In this document: in pieces, positions 30,923-40,384 of the stretch | Numbering within the stretch: position 1 is the first letter of the stretch | Layout: each line of letters begins with the position of its first letter | Assembly: GCF_000210295.1 (NCBI RefSeq) | Contig: NC_026735.1 | Span: 445,749-509,748, forward strand | Direction of reading: 5' to 3' | Origin: Trypanosoma brucei gambiense DAL972 | Taxonomy: Eukaryota > Euglenozoa > Kinetoplastea > Trypanosomatida > Trypanosomatidae | Length of the DNA: 64,000 nucleotides | Made by a program: the position numbers and the translations under genes | The notes under the pieces: generated by a model | Told to the model about the DNA's origin: nothing | What the model saw: the letters and a program-made list of their open reading frames with translations, nothing else | Databases searched by the model: none

Positions 30923-32500
30923 TTAAAGACGCGAAGCCTCAACATAGCGGGGAACGGCGCCCTTCATTTCCTCGGACGCCCTCGATGCAAAGCGGTCTTG
31001 GAAGCTCTTCTGGAACATGGTGACAAGTTCTTTCGTCGTCTCGTTGAACTGCTTCAGGTCCGTCCAAGCTTTGCGGGGGTTCAACAGGCTTGCGGGCACG
31101 TTCGCAACCCTCTTAGGAATGTGAAGGCCCCATCCGGGATACACTTCATAATCCGCCTGGTCAAGTGTACCGTCATGAATAGCATCAATGATGGCACGGG
31201 TGACGCGCAAAGGCATGCGCTTAGCCCCGCGGTCAGCACGGCCGCCTGCATAACCCGTGTTCAGCAGCCAAACGCGGCTATTGTGCTTTTCCATCTTCTC
31301 AGCCAGTTGCTGGCCATAATGAGTGGCATGACGAACAAGGAATGGCCCACCGAAGCACGAGGAAAAAATGGGGCGAGCGACGCGAGCGCTTCCTGCTTCC
31401 ACACCAGGGACGTTAGCCGTGTAGCCCATCACGAACCAGAACATAGCTTGAGCACTCGTTAGGCGTGCCACGGGAGGCATCACGCCAAAGGCATCGTTCG
31501 TCAAGAAAATGATGTTCTTCGGGTGGCCCGCAACAGCCTTCGAAAGCGCACCGTCGATGTGCATGAGAGGGTAGGCAACGCGGGTGTTTTTGCAGATAGA
31601 TTCATCATTAAAGTCAATTTCATGGGTTCTCCTGTCAAGAGTGCAATTCTCGGCAACAGCGCCAAAGCGCACAGCCTCATAAATATCCTTCTCGGTTTCG
31701 GGGTTCAAACCAATCGCCTTAGCATAGCACCCGCCTTCAATGTTAAACACACCACGGTCCGTCCACACATGCTCGTCATCGCCAATGAGGTTGCGGCGCG
31801 GGTCCGCAGAGAGAGTCGTTTTGCCGGTTCCGCTGAGTCCAAAGAAGACCGTCACGTCACCGCTCTTACCCACGTTAGCGCTTGCATGCATGCATAAGTG
31901 TCCCATGCGTGGCATCAATTCAAACATCACAGTCAGAATACCCTTCTTCATTTCACCAGCGTACTCTGTCCCAAGAATGACCTGTTCGCGGGTCTTAAAG
32001 TTCAGGGCCACTGACGTTGTTGAGGTAACACCGGGGACCGTCGGATCAGCCTTTGCCTCTCCGGCGTTGTAGATGACATAGTCCGGTTCACCAAAACTCT
32101 GCAGCTCCTCTAACGTAGGCACAATTAGCATGTTGCGCATGAAAAGTGCGTGGTAAGGGCGGGTCGTGTACACGCGCACCTTCAGGCGGTACCGGTCATC
32201 GTGGCCGGCAAAGCAGTCCATGACGAACAGGTGTTTGCAGGTGGCGAAGTAATCCTTTGCGATTGTCTTCAGTTTCTCAAATGATTCTTCGGTCAGCTTC
32301 ATGTTTACGCTGCCCCAGTCCACATTGTCAGTAACGTCAGTGGTGTTCACAATACGCTTGTCGCGAGGAGAGCGGCCAGTCTTTGCGTATGAGCGTACGC
32401 TCAGGGCGCCACGAGCCGTCAGTTGGGAGTCCTTTTCAAGCTTAAGAGCCCACTCCACCAACTCGGGGGCGGTGAGATTCTTGTGAATTATAGGAGCCAT
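30923..32500 (-). CDS. PEPCK: Phosphoenolpyruvate carboxykinase (ATP), glycosomal
   Basis: 525 residues, the usual length for kinetoplastid PEPCK. It interconverts oxaloacetate plus ATP with PEP, CO2 and ADP; in trypanosome glycosomes it regenerates ATP during succinic fermentation. Diagnostic segments: GLSGTGKTTLSADP (kinase 1a P-loop, about residue 221), the DDEHVW metal-binding stretch directly after it, NTGYAGG, and FLTNDAFGVMPPVARL. The last three residues SRL are a peroxisomal targeting signal type 1, placing it in the glycosome. ATG 32500 is used; six upstream codons begin with TTG. Expression is known to be higher in insect-stage cells. Confidence 0.98.
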   Translation of the reverse strand: MAPIIHKNLTAPELVEWALKLEKDSQLTARGALSVRSYAKTGRSPRDKRIVNTTDVTDNVDWGSVNMKLTEESFEKLKTIAKDYFATCKHLFVMDCFAGHDDRYRLKVRVYTTRPYHALFMRNMLIVPTLEELQSFGEPDYVIYNAGEAKADPTVPGVTSTTSVALNFKTREQVILGTEYAGEMKKGILTVMFELMPRMGHLCMHASANVGKSGDVTVFFGLSGTGKTTLSADPRRNLIGDDEHVWTDRGVFNIEGGCYAKAIGLNPETEKDIYEAVRFGAVAENCTLDRRTHEIDFNDESICKNTRVAYPLMHIDGALSKAVAGHPKNIIFLTNDAFGVMPPVARLTSAQAMFWFVMGYTANVPGVEAGSARVARPIFSSCFGGPFLVRHATHYGQQLAEKMEKHNSRVWLLNTGYAGGRADRGAKRMPLRVTRAIIDAIHDGTLDQADYEVYPGWGLHIPKRVANVPASLLNPRKAWTDLKQFNETTKELVTMFQKSFQDRFASRASEEMKGAVPRYVEASRL

Positions 32501-33558
32501 TGTGTTATGATTGGGCAATACACAACGAAATATATACGTATAAGAACGTAAAATGTTAATTGTTGAAGACGGCTGTAGAGGCTATCTTTGAAACTTTACC
32601 TCCTACTTATATGCTTACTGTTCTCTTTTGTTATTGTCTTGTTCGCTAGTAGATAATCTATGAACAGCAGTAAAAAATAAGGGAAACGGAAACGAGCAGT
32701 TTGAAACATATGGAACAGAGGAAAGTTGATAAAGGGGACACCACACACCACCACCGCGATACCGTATCATTGGGTTTCTATGACATGCTCAAAACTCTCG
32801 AGCCACATAAAACACATGTGCCTTACACCAAAACATCAAAATCTTGAAAGGGGGATGAGAACAAATGAGTAAGAACGATGTTAAGTTAATACATACACTC
32901 ACCCAAACATTACCCTAATATAACATTGCCACCGCAAAAACATGTAACACACTTCAGAAACATGTTTTGAACATCAAGCCATACAACATTGGTGCCGCAC
33001 CCTGCTTCGTTAGACAGACCCGCCATCACCCATATAAAATCAAACGAAGTATTACAAGAACAAAGAGTATATGACTACCCACACGCATGCCTCTTTGACT
33101 TGGATTATGGATACGTTCCGCAAAATGAAACTCATCCCAAAAATATTTTTAAAAAGGCCGTATTCTACTGAAGAAATTGCTGCGAATTTCCCAGCGGTGC
33201 CTTCTGATCTTCTTCCACTTGTCTCCACCAGCTTCTATGAATTTATGCTAACCAATTACACATGTCATCCTTTCAAACTATAAACAGCAGGCAAAGACGA
33301 ACAGACACTCATTGCCTTCATGCACTTGTTATCAGCGATCATAAACATACCGTTTCCTTCCTTTAACTCATTCGAACCTGCAGATTCTGTGCGTAAACAA
33401 ATTTGAACGAAGTTGGCGCTCACGCTCACTCCACTTTTGGTCACCGTAAATGAAGTCAGGAGAATATTACCGGGAGGGATCATTTCTAGGTGCATGTGTA
33501 GATGAACTGCACACTTTATGCATTAATAACAGGTTTAAAGTACTTACCTGGCATCTCC
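32501..33558. other. 1-kb spacer between PEPCK and NUP-1
   Basis: Two short open frames, 33071-33283 (plus, 70 aa) and 33265-33495 (minus, 76 aa), look somewhat protein-like but overlap each other, lack a pyrimidine tract at the right place and are not credited. The region otherwise holds the PEPCK 5' UTR and NUP-1 3' UTR. Confidence 0.5.
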
Positions 33559-36348
33559 TCACGACACCGCATTGGCTGAACGAGACCTTTTCCTTGTGCT
33601 ACGTATGTCCATGACTTGTCGTACCTGTCGCTGTGTTTGTTCAGTGATTCTGGAATGATGTGATGACTCAACGGACAAGCTCACCCTCTCTCTGGTAGTT
33701 CTTCCTGCACCTAGCACAGGTGACCCCCGAATTTGCTGTTCCGGTGGGCTGCTGTGTTGTGCCACTTCTGATGACACACGACCACCATAGGTTACAACCC
33801 TTGTCTTGGCATATCGAAGTTCGTCCTCCAGACCTTTCTTATCGCCCTGCAACTTCTGAACTGCGCTTTCAAGTTGTAAGGTCTTCCTTGATGCATTCTC
33901 CGCATCTTGTGCCGCCTTGGCCGCATCTTGTTCATACTGGTCAAGTTGTTCGTCCTTCTGTACAAGCTCATCCTGCAGCCGTTGAACCTCCTCATCCTTT
34001 CGTTGTAGAGCTTTTTCAAGGAACGTAACGCGCGCCTGCGACATGCGAATACGCGCTTCATCCCCCTCCACAACGGCCTTTTGACGAGAGGAACCGCTTT
34101 GCCGTTTTGGGGAACCACTCGTCGATGCAACCTCCTCGCGGAGTGTTTGCACCTGAGCCTCCATCAGACTGAATGCTTTCGCCAGTTCCTCAGCTTGCTG
34201 CCTGGCCGCAAGTTCACCCTCACGTTTCGATGCCTCCAGTGCGGAGAGTTTATTGCGGCTCGCTTGCAACTGTACGGAGAGCGAGTTGTTCTGCTGTTTC
34301 AACCGACTAACTTCCTCACCTCGCTCACGACCAAGTTCATCGACCCTCTCGGTGAGAGTACGACGCTCAGCTATGAGTTCTTCACGTTGCTGACGCATTT
34401 CCACCAACTGTTGACGAATTTCATCTAAATCTTCCAGATACGCATTTGACTGCGACGAATTCTGTTCCAATGACAAGAGAAGTTCCTCTTGATTTGATTC
34501 CAACTGACGGCAAGTTTTTCGGCAGAGCATTAGATCTGCATGAAGGCTTGATATTTGTAGAAACTGGGCGAGATCTACAGCCTCTAAGTCCACCGGTTCC
34601 GCCCCCACAGAACTCACATCAACGGAACTATCCACACCTAAGACACTTTGCGCGCCACGAACGTCCTTTACCCGAACAAATTGTTCCAAACGCTGGCACT
34701 CCTTCTGCAATTTAACTACTTCCAGACATTTTCTTTCCAAATCTTGCTCTAGCCGGACATTGCGCTCCTCCAACCTCCTCCTCGCATCATTAGAGCGATC
34801 AACGGATCTTCTTGCGACAATAAGTTCCGTCACGCAACCCTCACTCCTACGGTCATAAAATTCTTCAAAACCACGCTTCGTAGCGGAAACTTGAGCATGA
34901 AGTTCATCCACAACCCGAGACAACCTCTCAACATCCGCACCAACAGCACCATCACTATCCCCCACTTTACCATTCAAAGAAGAAACACTATCCACAATCA
35001 AACGATTACTAACCAAAACTTCATCTTTTAAAAAAGATATTTCCTCAACACTCGTCTCCAGCTTCTCCTTTGTTGTACGGAGTTCCTCCTCAAGTGTAGA
35101 AACACGTTCCTCCATTTCAGTTGCCTTTTCTAAAGCAGCTTCCCGTTCCTCAGCAAGTCGCTCAAGTGCTACTAAAGCAGATGCCAATTGTGTACCAAGA
35201 TCCGTATCAGCATTCCTTACAGCAACATCAGACACAAGAGTAGCTCGTGCATTGCCATCCTTTTCAGACTGTGAGGTGCGTACACGAACTCCAGCGGCAT
35301 TCAACTTATTCGTTAGCTGTATGATCTCTTCCTCTGCTTCACGAAGACGTTGTTGCGTGTGTTGCAATTCTGTTGTGAAAGCTGCCACAGTTTGTTCAGG
35401 TGCTGTACCGTAACTCTCCAAACGGGAAACAGTTTCCTCAAGTTGCGTAAGTTTTGTCACATGCAGCTCACGTTCTGCAGACATTTTCTTCGTGGTTGAG
35501 TGCGCTGTACGGAGTTCCTCCTCAAGTGTAGAAACACGTTCCTCCATTTCAGTTGCCTTTTCTAAAGCAGCTTCCCGTTCCTCAGCAAGTCGCTCAAGTG
35601 CTACTAAAGCAGATGCCAATTGTGTACCAAGATCCGTATCAGCATTCCTTACAGCAACATCAGACACAAGAGTAGCTCGTGCATTGCCATCCTTTTCAGA
35701 CTGTGAGGTGCGTACACGAACTCCAGCGGCATTCAACTTATTCGTTAGCTGTATGATCTCTTCCTCTGCTTCACGAAGACGTTGTTGCGTGTGTTGCAAT
35801 TCTGTTGTGAAAGCTGCCACAGTTTGTTCAGGTGCTGTACCGTAACTCTCCAAACGGGAAACAGTTTCCTCAAGTTGCGTAAGTTTTGTCACATGCAGCT
35901 CACGTTCTGCAGACATTTTCTTCGTGGTTGAGTGCGCTGTACGGAGTTCCTCCTCAAGTGTAGAAACACGTTCCTCCATTTCAGTTGCCTTTTCTAAAGC
36001 AGCTTCCCGTTCCTCAGCAAGTCGCTCAAGTGCTACTAAAGCAGATGCCAATTGTGTACCAAGATCCGTATCAGCATTCCTTACAGCAACATCAGACACA
36101 AGAGTAGCTCGTGCATTGCCATCCTTTTCAGACTGTGAGGTGCGTACACGAACTCCAGCGGCATTCAACTTATTCGTCAGCTGTATGATCTCTTCCTCTG
36201 CTTCACGAAGACGTTGTTGCGTGTGTTGCAATTCTGTTGTGAAAGCTGCCACAGTTTGTTCAGGTGCTGTACCGTAACTCTCCAAACGGGAAACAGTTTC
36301 CTCAAGTTGCGTAAGTTTTGTCACATGCAGCTCACGTTCTGCAGACAT
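33559..36348 (-). CDS. NUP-1: NUP-1 nuclear lamina coiled-coil protein, C-terminal part (partial)
   Basis: This is an open frame of 929 residues that I read as the 3' part of the NUP-1 gene. It begins with three near-identical 144-residue repeats (MSAERELHVTKLTQLEETV and following, 432 bp each), continues as unbroken heptad-rich coiled coil, and ends with a basic tail (RSTRKRSRSANAVS) that could be a nuclear localisation signal. NUP-1 is the trypanosome lamin analogue, a ~400-kDa protein of about 20 such repeats that lines the nuclear envelope and organises telomeric and VSG chromatin. The ATG at 36348 is internal to a repeat, not a true start: the real N-terminus is across the sequence gap at 36660-37988. 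Only three repeats are present here, so the array is probably collapsed. Confidence 0.85.
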   Translation of the reverse strand: MSAERELHVTKLTQLEETVSRLESYGTAPEQTVAAFTTELQHTQQRLREAEEEIIQLTNKLNAAGVRVRTSQSEKDGNARATLVSDVAVRNADTDLGTQLASALVALERLAEEREAALEKATEMEERVSTLEEELRTAHSTTKKMSAERELHVTKLTQLEETVSRLESYGTAPEQTVAAFTTELQHTQQRLREAEEEIIQLTNKLNAAGVRVRTSQSEKDGNARATLVSDVAVRNADTDLGTQLASALVALERLAEEREAALEKATEMEERVSTLEEELRTAHSTTKKMSAERELHVTKLTQLEETVSRLESYGTAPEQTVAAFTTELQHTQQRLREAEEEIIQLTNKLNAAGVRVRTSQSEKDGNARATLVSDVAVRNADTDLGTQLASALVALERLAEEREAALEKATEMEERVSTLEEELRTTKEKLETSVEEISFLKDEVLVSNRLIVDSVSSLNGKVGDSDGAVGADVERLSRVVDELHAQVSATKRGFEEFYDRRSEGCVTELIVARRSVDRSNDARRRLEERNVRLEQDLERKCLEVVKLQKECQRLEQFVRVKDVRGAQSVLGVDSSVDVSSVGAEPVDLEAVDLAQFLQISSLHADLMLCRKTCRQLESNQEELLLSLEQNSSQSNAYLEDLDEIRQQLVEMRQQREELIAERRTLTERVDELGRERGEEVSRLKQQNNSLSVQLQASRNKLSALEASKREGELAARQQAEELAKAFSLMEAQVQTLREEVASTSGSPKRQSGSSRQKAVVEGDEARIRMSQARVTFLEKALQRKDEEVQRLQDELVQKDEQLDQYEQDAAKAAQDAENASRKTLQLESAVQKLQGDKKGLEDELRYAKTRVVTYGGRVSSEVAQHSSPPEQQIRGSPVLGAGRTTRERVSLSVESSHHSRITEQTQRQVRQVMDIRSTRKRSRSANAVS

Positions 36349-36349
36349 T
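35075..36349 (-). repeat. 432-bp tandem repeats of NUP-1 (three copies, last one truncated)
   Basis: Copies start at 35075, 35507 and 35939, exactly 432 bp apart, and are nearly identical (one difference noticed near 36179). The third copy stops matching at 36350, 21 bp before a full unit. Each encodes 144 coiled-coil residues. Confidence 0.97.
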
Positions 36350-36558
36350 TTGAGCCGCAACCATGCCGTGATGAAGTTACAAGTGGAAGGAGTTGACTCA
36401 AATCATTCATCACCTAATCTCTGTAATGTGAATATTTTTGTTGAGAGATATTCGTATGTTAATGAGAGACCATTATGCAGAGGGAAGAACAACCGACGAC
36501 TGCAACCTAAAACCCGTAATTTTCGGACTGTAATAAACTTTAATAGTTTCATTTAGTT
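36350..36558. other. Non-repeat junction sequence beside the assembly gap
   Basis: Sequence between the third NUP-1 repeat and the Ns. Read on the minus strand in the NUP-1 frame it carries an in-frame TGA near 36403 and a TAA at the gap edge, and does not look like coiled coil. It is probably misassembled or low-quality contig-end sequence rather than a real gene break. Confidence 0.6.
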
Positions 36559-36659
36559 NNNNNNNNNNNNNNNNNNNNNNNNNNNNNNNNNNNNNNNNNN
36601 NNNNNNNNNNNNNNNNNNNNNNNNNNNNNNNNNNNNNNNNNNNNNNNNNNNNNNNNNNN
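36559..36659. other. Assembly gap (run of Ns)
   Basis: 101 undetermined bases inside the NUP-1 gene. The round length suggests a placeholder of unknown true size. Confidence 0.99.
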
Positions 36660-37988
36660 GCTGAAGATTTTGGAGGTTAAATATTTCTTCGCTCGCTTTT
36701 TGGAGCAGGATGTCCTTCGCTTCTCCTTCCCTACGGAGCAAGAAGAACTGCTGTTGAAGTGCGTGCTGTTGTAGTTCCAGCATTCTGTACACTTCATCAT
36801 CGTTGTTTCTATTTGTGTCTGTTTTGTTCTCGTCTGTTGTCTCCATTTGTGTGTCAGGTGCCCCACGTTGTACTGCTTGCTCAGTTTTGCGCTGTAGTAG
36901 TTGTGAAGTAAGATCCTCAATCGTCCTGTGCTGTTCGTCACACATTTCCTGCAAATGTTCCTTTTGCTCCTGCAGTGCGGTGTTTTGTTGGTGAAGGTTG
37001 TTTCGCGCTTGTACTGCTTCCCTAAGGCTTTCTTCGTAGTCTTCACGTTCTTTTCGAAGAAGCTGCTGTAGATCCTTATCTCTGTACGTGTCACCTGTAA
37101 CAGGTACCTTGATTGCGCCAATTCCTCTTCATGACTCGTGTTTTCACTTTTCCTCATTTCTGCAGCGACAGCGTGGTGCCTAATACACTCACGTTCCCTT
37201 TCAAGCTCTTTAGTTAGCTCCAGAAGTTCTTCCTCAAGTTTTTTGTTCTTCTCTTCAAGCGCACTTATCTCTTGACGGCCAACATGTCGTTCATCTCCAG
37301 ATGGGACATATTTGCCTTGTGAATTTACGGGCACTAGCTTATCCCTAAGCTGTCGCACCTCCCCTTCCGATTCGTCAAGTTTTTGACGCAGTTCTTCGTT
37401 TTCTCGCTTGCAGCGGTATATTACGTCGTTGCATGCACTATGCTCGCGCAAAAGGCAATCAAAACGATGATTTTTGTCCTGCAACTCACGGTGGAGGCGT
37501 GCAGCCTCATTTTTGTAGTCATCACGCAACTGATACGCACGGCTAAGGGTATTATGCACATGAGTCATATCTCCCTCCAAGCGATTTGTGTACTCCATGC
37601 GCTCCTCCTCTGACATGTCCGCCAAGCCCCGACGCCCAGCGAAGATGGTGGGGTGCATTCCCATAGGAGCAGTTTGTTTGGAGCTGAGAAGCGGCATTAT
37701 GCTGGGTTCCTCACGTGACATGCCGACGAGTGCAGAATTAGTCAGCAACCCCGTAGGAGATGGTAAAGGATTGTTGAGACGAGGTATGGAATCCGTTGCG
37801 GCCAATCCTCGCACATTAATTGGTGCCGCCAGCCGCGGTGTGAGCAGCGGCGGTGTCTCATGTGTCAAACCTCCTTGGATGCTGCTGGCGCTTCGGTTGC
37901 TTCTCACATGCCCAATATTTTCGGGTGGTGGAGTCCACGTTCGTGTGAAGAAACCGGGGTACCGCCGTGCGTCCCCAGCAGAAAACAT
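36660..37988 (-). CDS. NUP-1: NUP-1 nuclear lamina coiled-coil protein, N-terminal part (partial, frameshifted)
   Basis: ATG 37988 opens a Pro/Ser-rich head of about 130 residues (MFSAGDARRYPGFFTRTW), then coiled coil (MSEEERMEYTNRLEGD onward). The coiled coil runs in the starting frame to QSRYLLQVT at about 37090-37105. There the protein-like reading jumps frame: TYRDKDLQQLLRKERE continues in the frame offset by two, equal to one missing base, and stays coiled coil (EMCDEQHRTIEDLTSQLL) up to the Ns at 36659. The original frame stays open but becomes Lys/Thr/Asn-rich without heptads. Most likely a sequencing or assembly indel in one gene; a real inactivating mutation is less likely because NUP-1 is essential in T. 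brucei. Confidence 0.8.
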
Positions 37989-39177
37989 TTAGTTGACCAC
38001 TTCTTAATGTGATCCTGACTCCTCCTGTCGCTGTGGCTATTTCAACGCTTCTCCTTATTGTTGTCTGTTTGTGTATTTGTATGTGCTAACCCTTTCGATT
38101 TCCTTCGTCAAAATGAACGAATAAATGAGAAAAAAAAAGGATAAAAGAGAATAAAAAAGGAAAAGACTAGTTGAAGTTTTCTCTCCCCCTTGTCTGCCTA
38201 TATATATTTACATTTAAAACTTTGACGATTAAGTCAATATTCCAAATTAGTGTGGAGTCCTCACCGGCATCAGGCATTCCACTATGCTTCAGCCCATCCT
38301 CACGAATTATTCATCATTTTTTTTGTTACTTTGATCTTCCTCCTGCCATTTATGAAGTATTAATCCACACAGGGTGCTGTGAAGTCTGGCCGTTACATTT
38401 ACTACATGATAATATAGCGAAACGAAGGGTGGCGAGATTTTTTGAACAAATGAGAATATCGCCTAGAGGTTTCGAAAACGAACATTGTAAAGGTGGAAGG
38501 ATTCGGTCCATTGGTTCGTATCTGTGAGACAAAGTTTGGTGATGGAACCGGAAAAAAAAAATACAAAGTAGAAGGATGAAAAACACTCCCTCACATACGT
38601 CTACAAAAATATGCTTGTATGCGTAAAAATAAATAAATACCAGAACTCTTCGGAGTATGTGGCATCCCTTTTTAAGCGCATCATTCAACTGGGCACCATT
38701 ATTACGATTGCGCTCAACTCACCACATCGCCGGTTAACCGATCAGCGTTGTTTTGTGAGAGTTCGTAGGCGCATATACATGCGAGTGACCGTAAAAGAAA
38801 ATAAAACGAGCGATAAAATGAAAAAAAAAAGGAAAAACAATTAACAAGGAAAGCCCGGTATTTCCTCATCCCACTTTGTGCAGCACTTTCTCAGTGTAAA
38901 GACCAGTCCGGTTGAGACTGTTGTGTAATAACTTAGTGCGGGGAAATACCTTAGTTTTAGTACCCTACCTTACACACTGCATGTATCTCAGAGGAAACGA
39001 GATCACACACTTCCGCAAAGCCTATAACCCATTTTTCTTCATGTTGGTATGCATCACAAAAAGCACACTCGAGTAAACACGCTCACGTACCGCTATGACT
39101 CTCAAACGCATGGATACACACATACAAACCTTCCCCCTTAGTTTCTTTTTTTTTGTGTGTGTGTGCTATTTCGTCCC
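37989..39177. other. Spacer: NUP-1 5' UTR and YchF 3' UTR
   Basis: On the minus strand a pyrimidine-rich block at about 38125-38168 precedes NUP-1 and is a plausible trans-splicing signal. No gene is supported; a plus-strand frame at 38171-38527 begins with TTG and is not credited. Confidence 0.6.
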
Positions 39178-40281
39178 TTATCGCGAGGCTCCATGCTCAA
39201 CAATCATAATATCACCATCTTGCATGGTGTATGTGGCATCCACATAGGCCATTTTAAGCTCTGCCGCCTCGAGATTTGGTTGTTCAATAAATTTATCCCA
39301 TGGCATTATTTTTGCCCGGTGAAAGTGCTGCTCCATGTCGGAGTGAATTTCGCCACTAGCCTCTTTTGCCGACGCTCCTACGCGTGTGGTCCAGCCGTGA
39401 GCCATCTGGGGCCCAATTGTGAAGAAGGACTGCAGTCGTAGTAGTTTATAGGCCCGGCGCAGCAGCAATTCGCCATGCGGTGTATCTACTCCATATTCTT
39501 TCAAAAAGAGAAGCCGCTCCTCGCGGGAGTTAAGTTGAGATGTTTGCTCTTCCAAAGAAGCGCACACACGACACGTCCGTTCAGAGCCAAGCGCACTCTC
39601 AACCATATGCGTGTAGCGGTTTCCGCTCGCAATAGTCGATTCATCTGTATTAAGAACAAACATCATGGGTTTGGCGGAGAGAAGATTGTACTGCTGTAAA
39701 ATCTGACGCTCTTCGTCAGTCTTCAACGACATATCCGCCGCAGGTTTGCCTTCCTGCAACCATGATACGACGCGTTGGCAAATCACCAGTGAGGGATCTC
39801 CAACCTTTCGTATCTTCGCTTGCTTACTAAGAATTTTTTCCATTGCTTCCAGATCCGCCAGCACCAGCTCATTTACAATAGTGCAGACATCTTCCAGCGG
39901 CGTTGGTGTACCGAATCCATCTCTAGCGCTCTCAAAGCAACGCACCATATGCAAAAGAATGGTGCATGGCCGAATATCACTGAGAAACTTATTTCCAAGA
40001 CCTGCGCCTTTTGACGCCCCCTCAATGAGGCCCGCCACATCCGCGAGGTCGATCTCGACGTCAACAATTTTATGCGCCCCGCTAAAGGTTGCCAGCCGGC
40101 GCAGCCGATCATCCGCAACAGGGACGCGGGCAAGGTTGGCGTCTATGGTACAAAATGGGAAATTTCCTGTTTTTGCCTGCTGATTGCAGGTGAGGGCATT
40201 AAACAGAGTAGACTTTCCAACATTGGGAAGGCCAATGATTCCAGCACCACGTCGCCGCAGTCGCAATGACGAAGTGTGCAT
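39178..40281 (-). CDS. YchF/OLA1-family GTP-binding protein
   Basis: 367 residues. P-loop GLPNVGKST (residues 17-25), NFPFCTID (switch region), DVAGLIEGASKGAGLGN (G3 plus the YchF hallmark) and FVLNTDES at the G4 position, then a C-terminal TGS domain ending DGDIMIVEHG. YchF proteins bind ATP at least as well as GTP and associate with ribosomes and stress responses. The wording LIEGASKGAGLGN and HMVRCFE and the 367-aa length are closer to bacterial YchF than to cytosolic OLA1 (about 396 aa), and the start MHTSSLRLRRRG is basic, hinting at an organellar form. Start ATG 40281. Confidence 0.93.
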   Translation of the reverse strand: MHTSSLRLRRRGAGIIGLPNVGKSTLFNALTCNQQAKTGNFPFCTIDANLARVPVADDRLRRLATFSGAHKIVDVEIDLADVAGLIEGASKGAGLGNKFLSDIRPCTILLHMVRCFESARDGFGTPTPLEDVCTIVNELVLADLEAMEKILSKQAKIRKVGDPSLVICQRVVSWLQEGKPAADMSLKTDEERQILQQYNLLSAKPMMFVLNTDESTIASGNRYTHMVESALGSERTCRVCASLEEQTSQLNSREERLLFLKEYGVDTPHGELLLRRAYKLLRLQSFFTIGPQMAHGWTTRVGASAKEASGEIHSDMEQHFHRAKIMPWDKFIEQPNLEAAELKMAYVDATYTMQDGDIMIVEHGASR

Positions 40282-40365
40282 AAATCACACAAAAACCACA
40301 CACCTGATACGATTCTAGTTGTTGTTGCTTTTTTTTTTTTTTGAGTGATAATTCGATATGAGGAA

Positions 40366-40384
40366 CTAAAGAGAGAAATATCAA
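40366..40384 (-). promoter_or_regulatory. Predicted trans-splice acceptor for the YchF gene
   Basis: The minus strand reads TTTCTCTCTTTAG, with AG at 40367-40366, leaving an 84-nt 5' UTR to ATG 40281. Confidence 0.5.

Noticed and set aside
30851..31462. 203-residue plus-strand frame
   Set aside because: Antisense to PEPCK, whose identity is certain.
33071..33283. 70-residue plus-strand frame and overlapping 76-residue minus-strand frame (33265-33495)
   Set aside because: They overlap on opposite strands, the plus frame opposes the array, and neither has a clear splice signal.
35492..36277. Two identical 117-residue plus-strand frames
   Set aside because: Antisense to the NUP-1 repeats; identical because the repeats are.
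35075..36349. CRISPR-like or satellite array
   Set aside because: Units are contiguous, coding and 432 bp, with no spacers; they are NUP-1 protein repeats.
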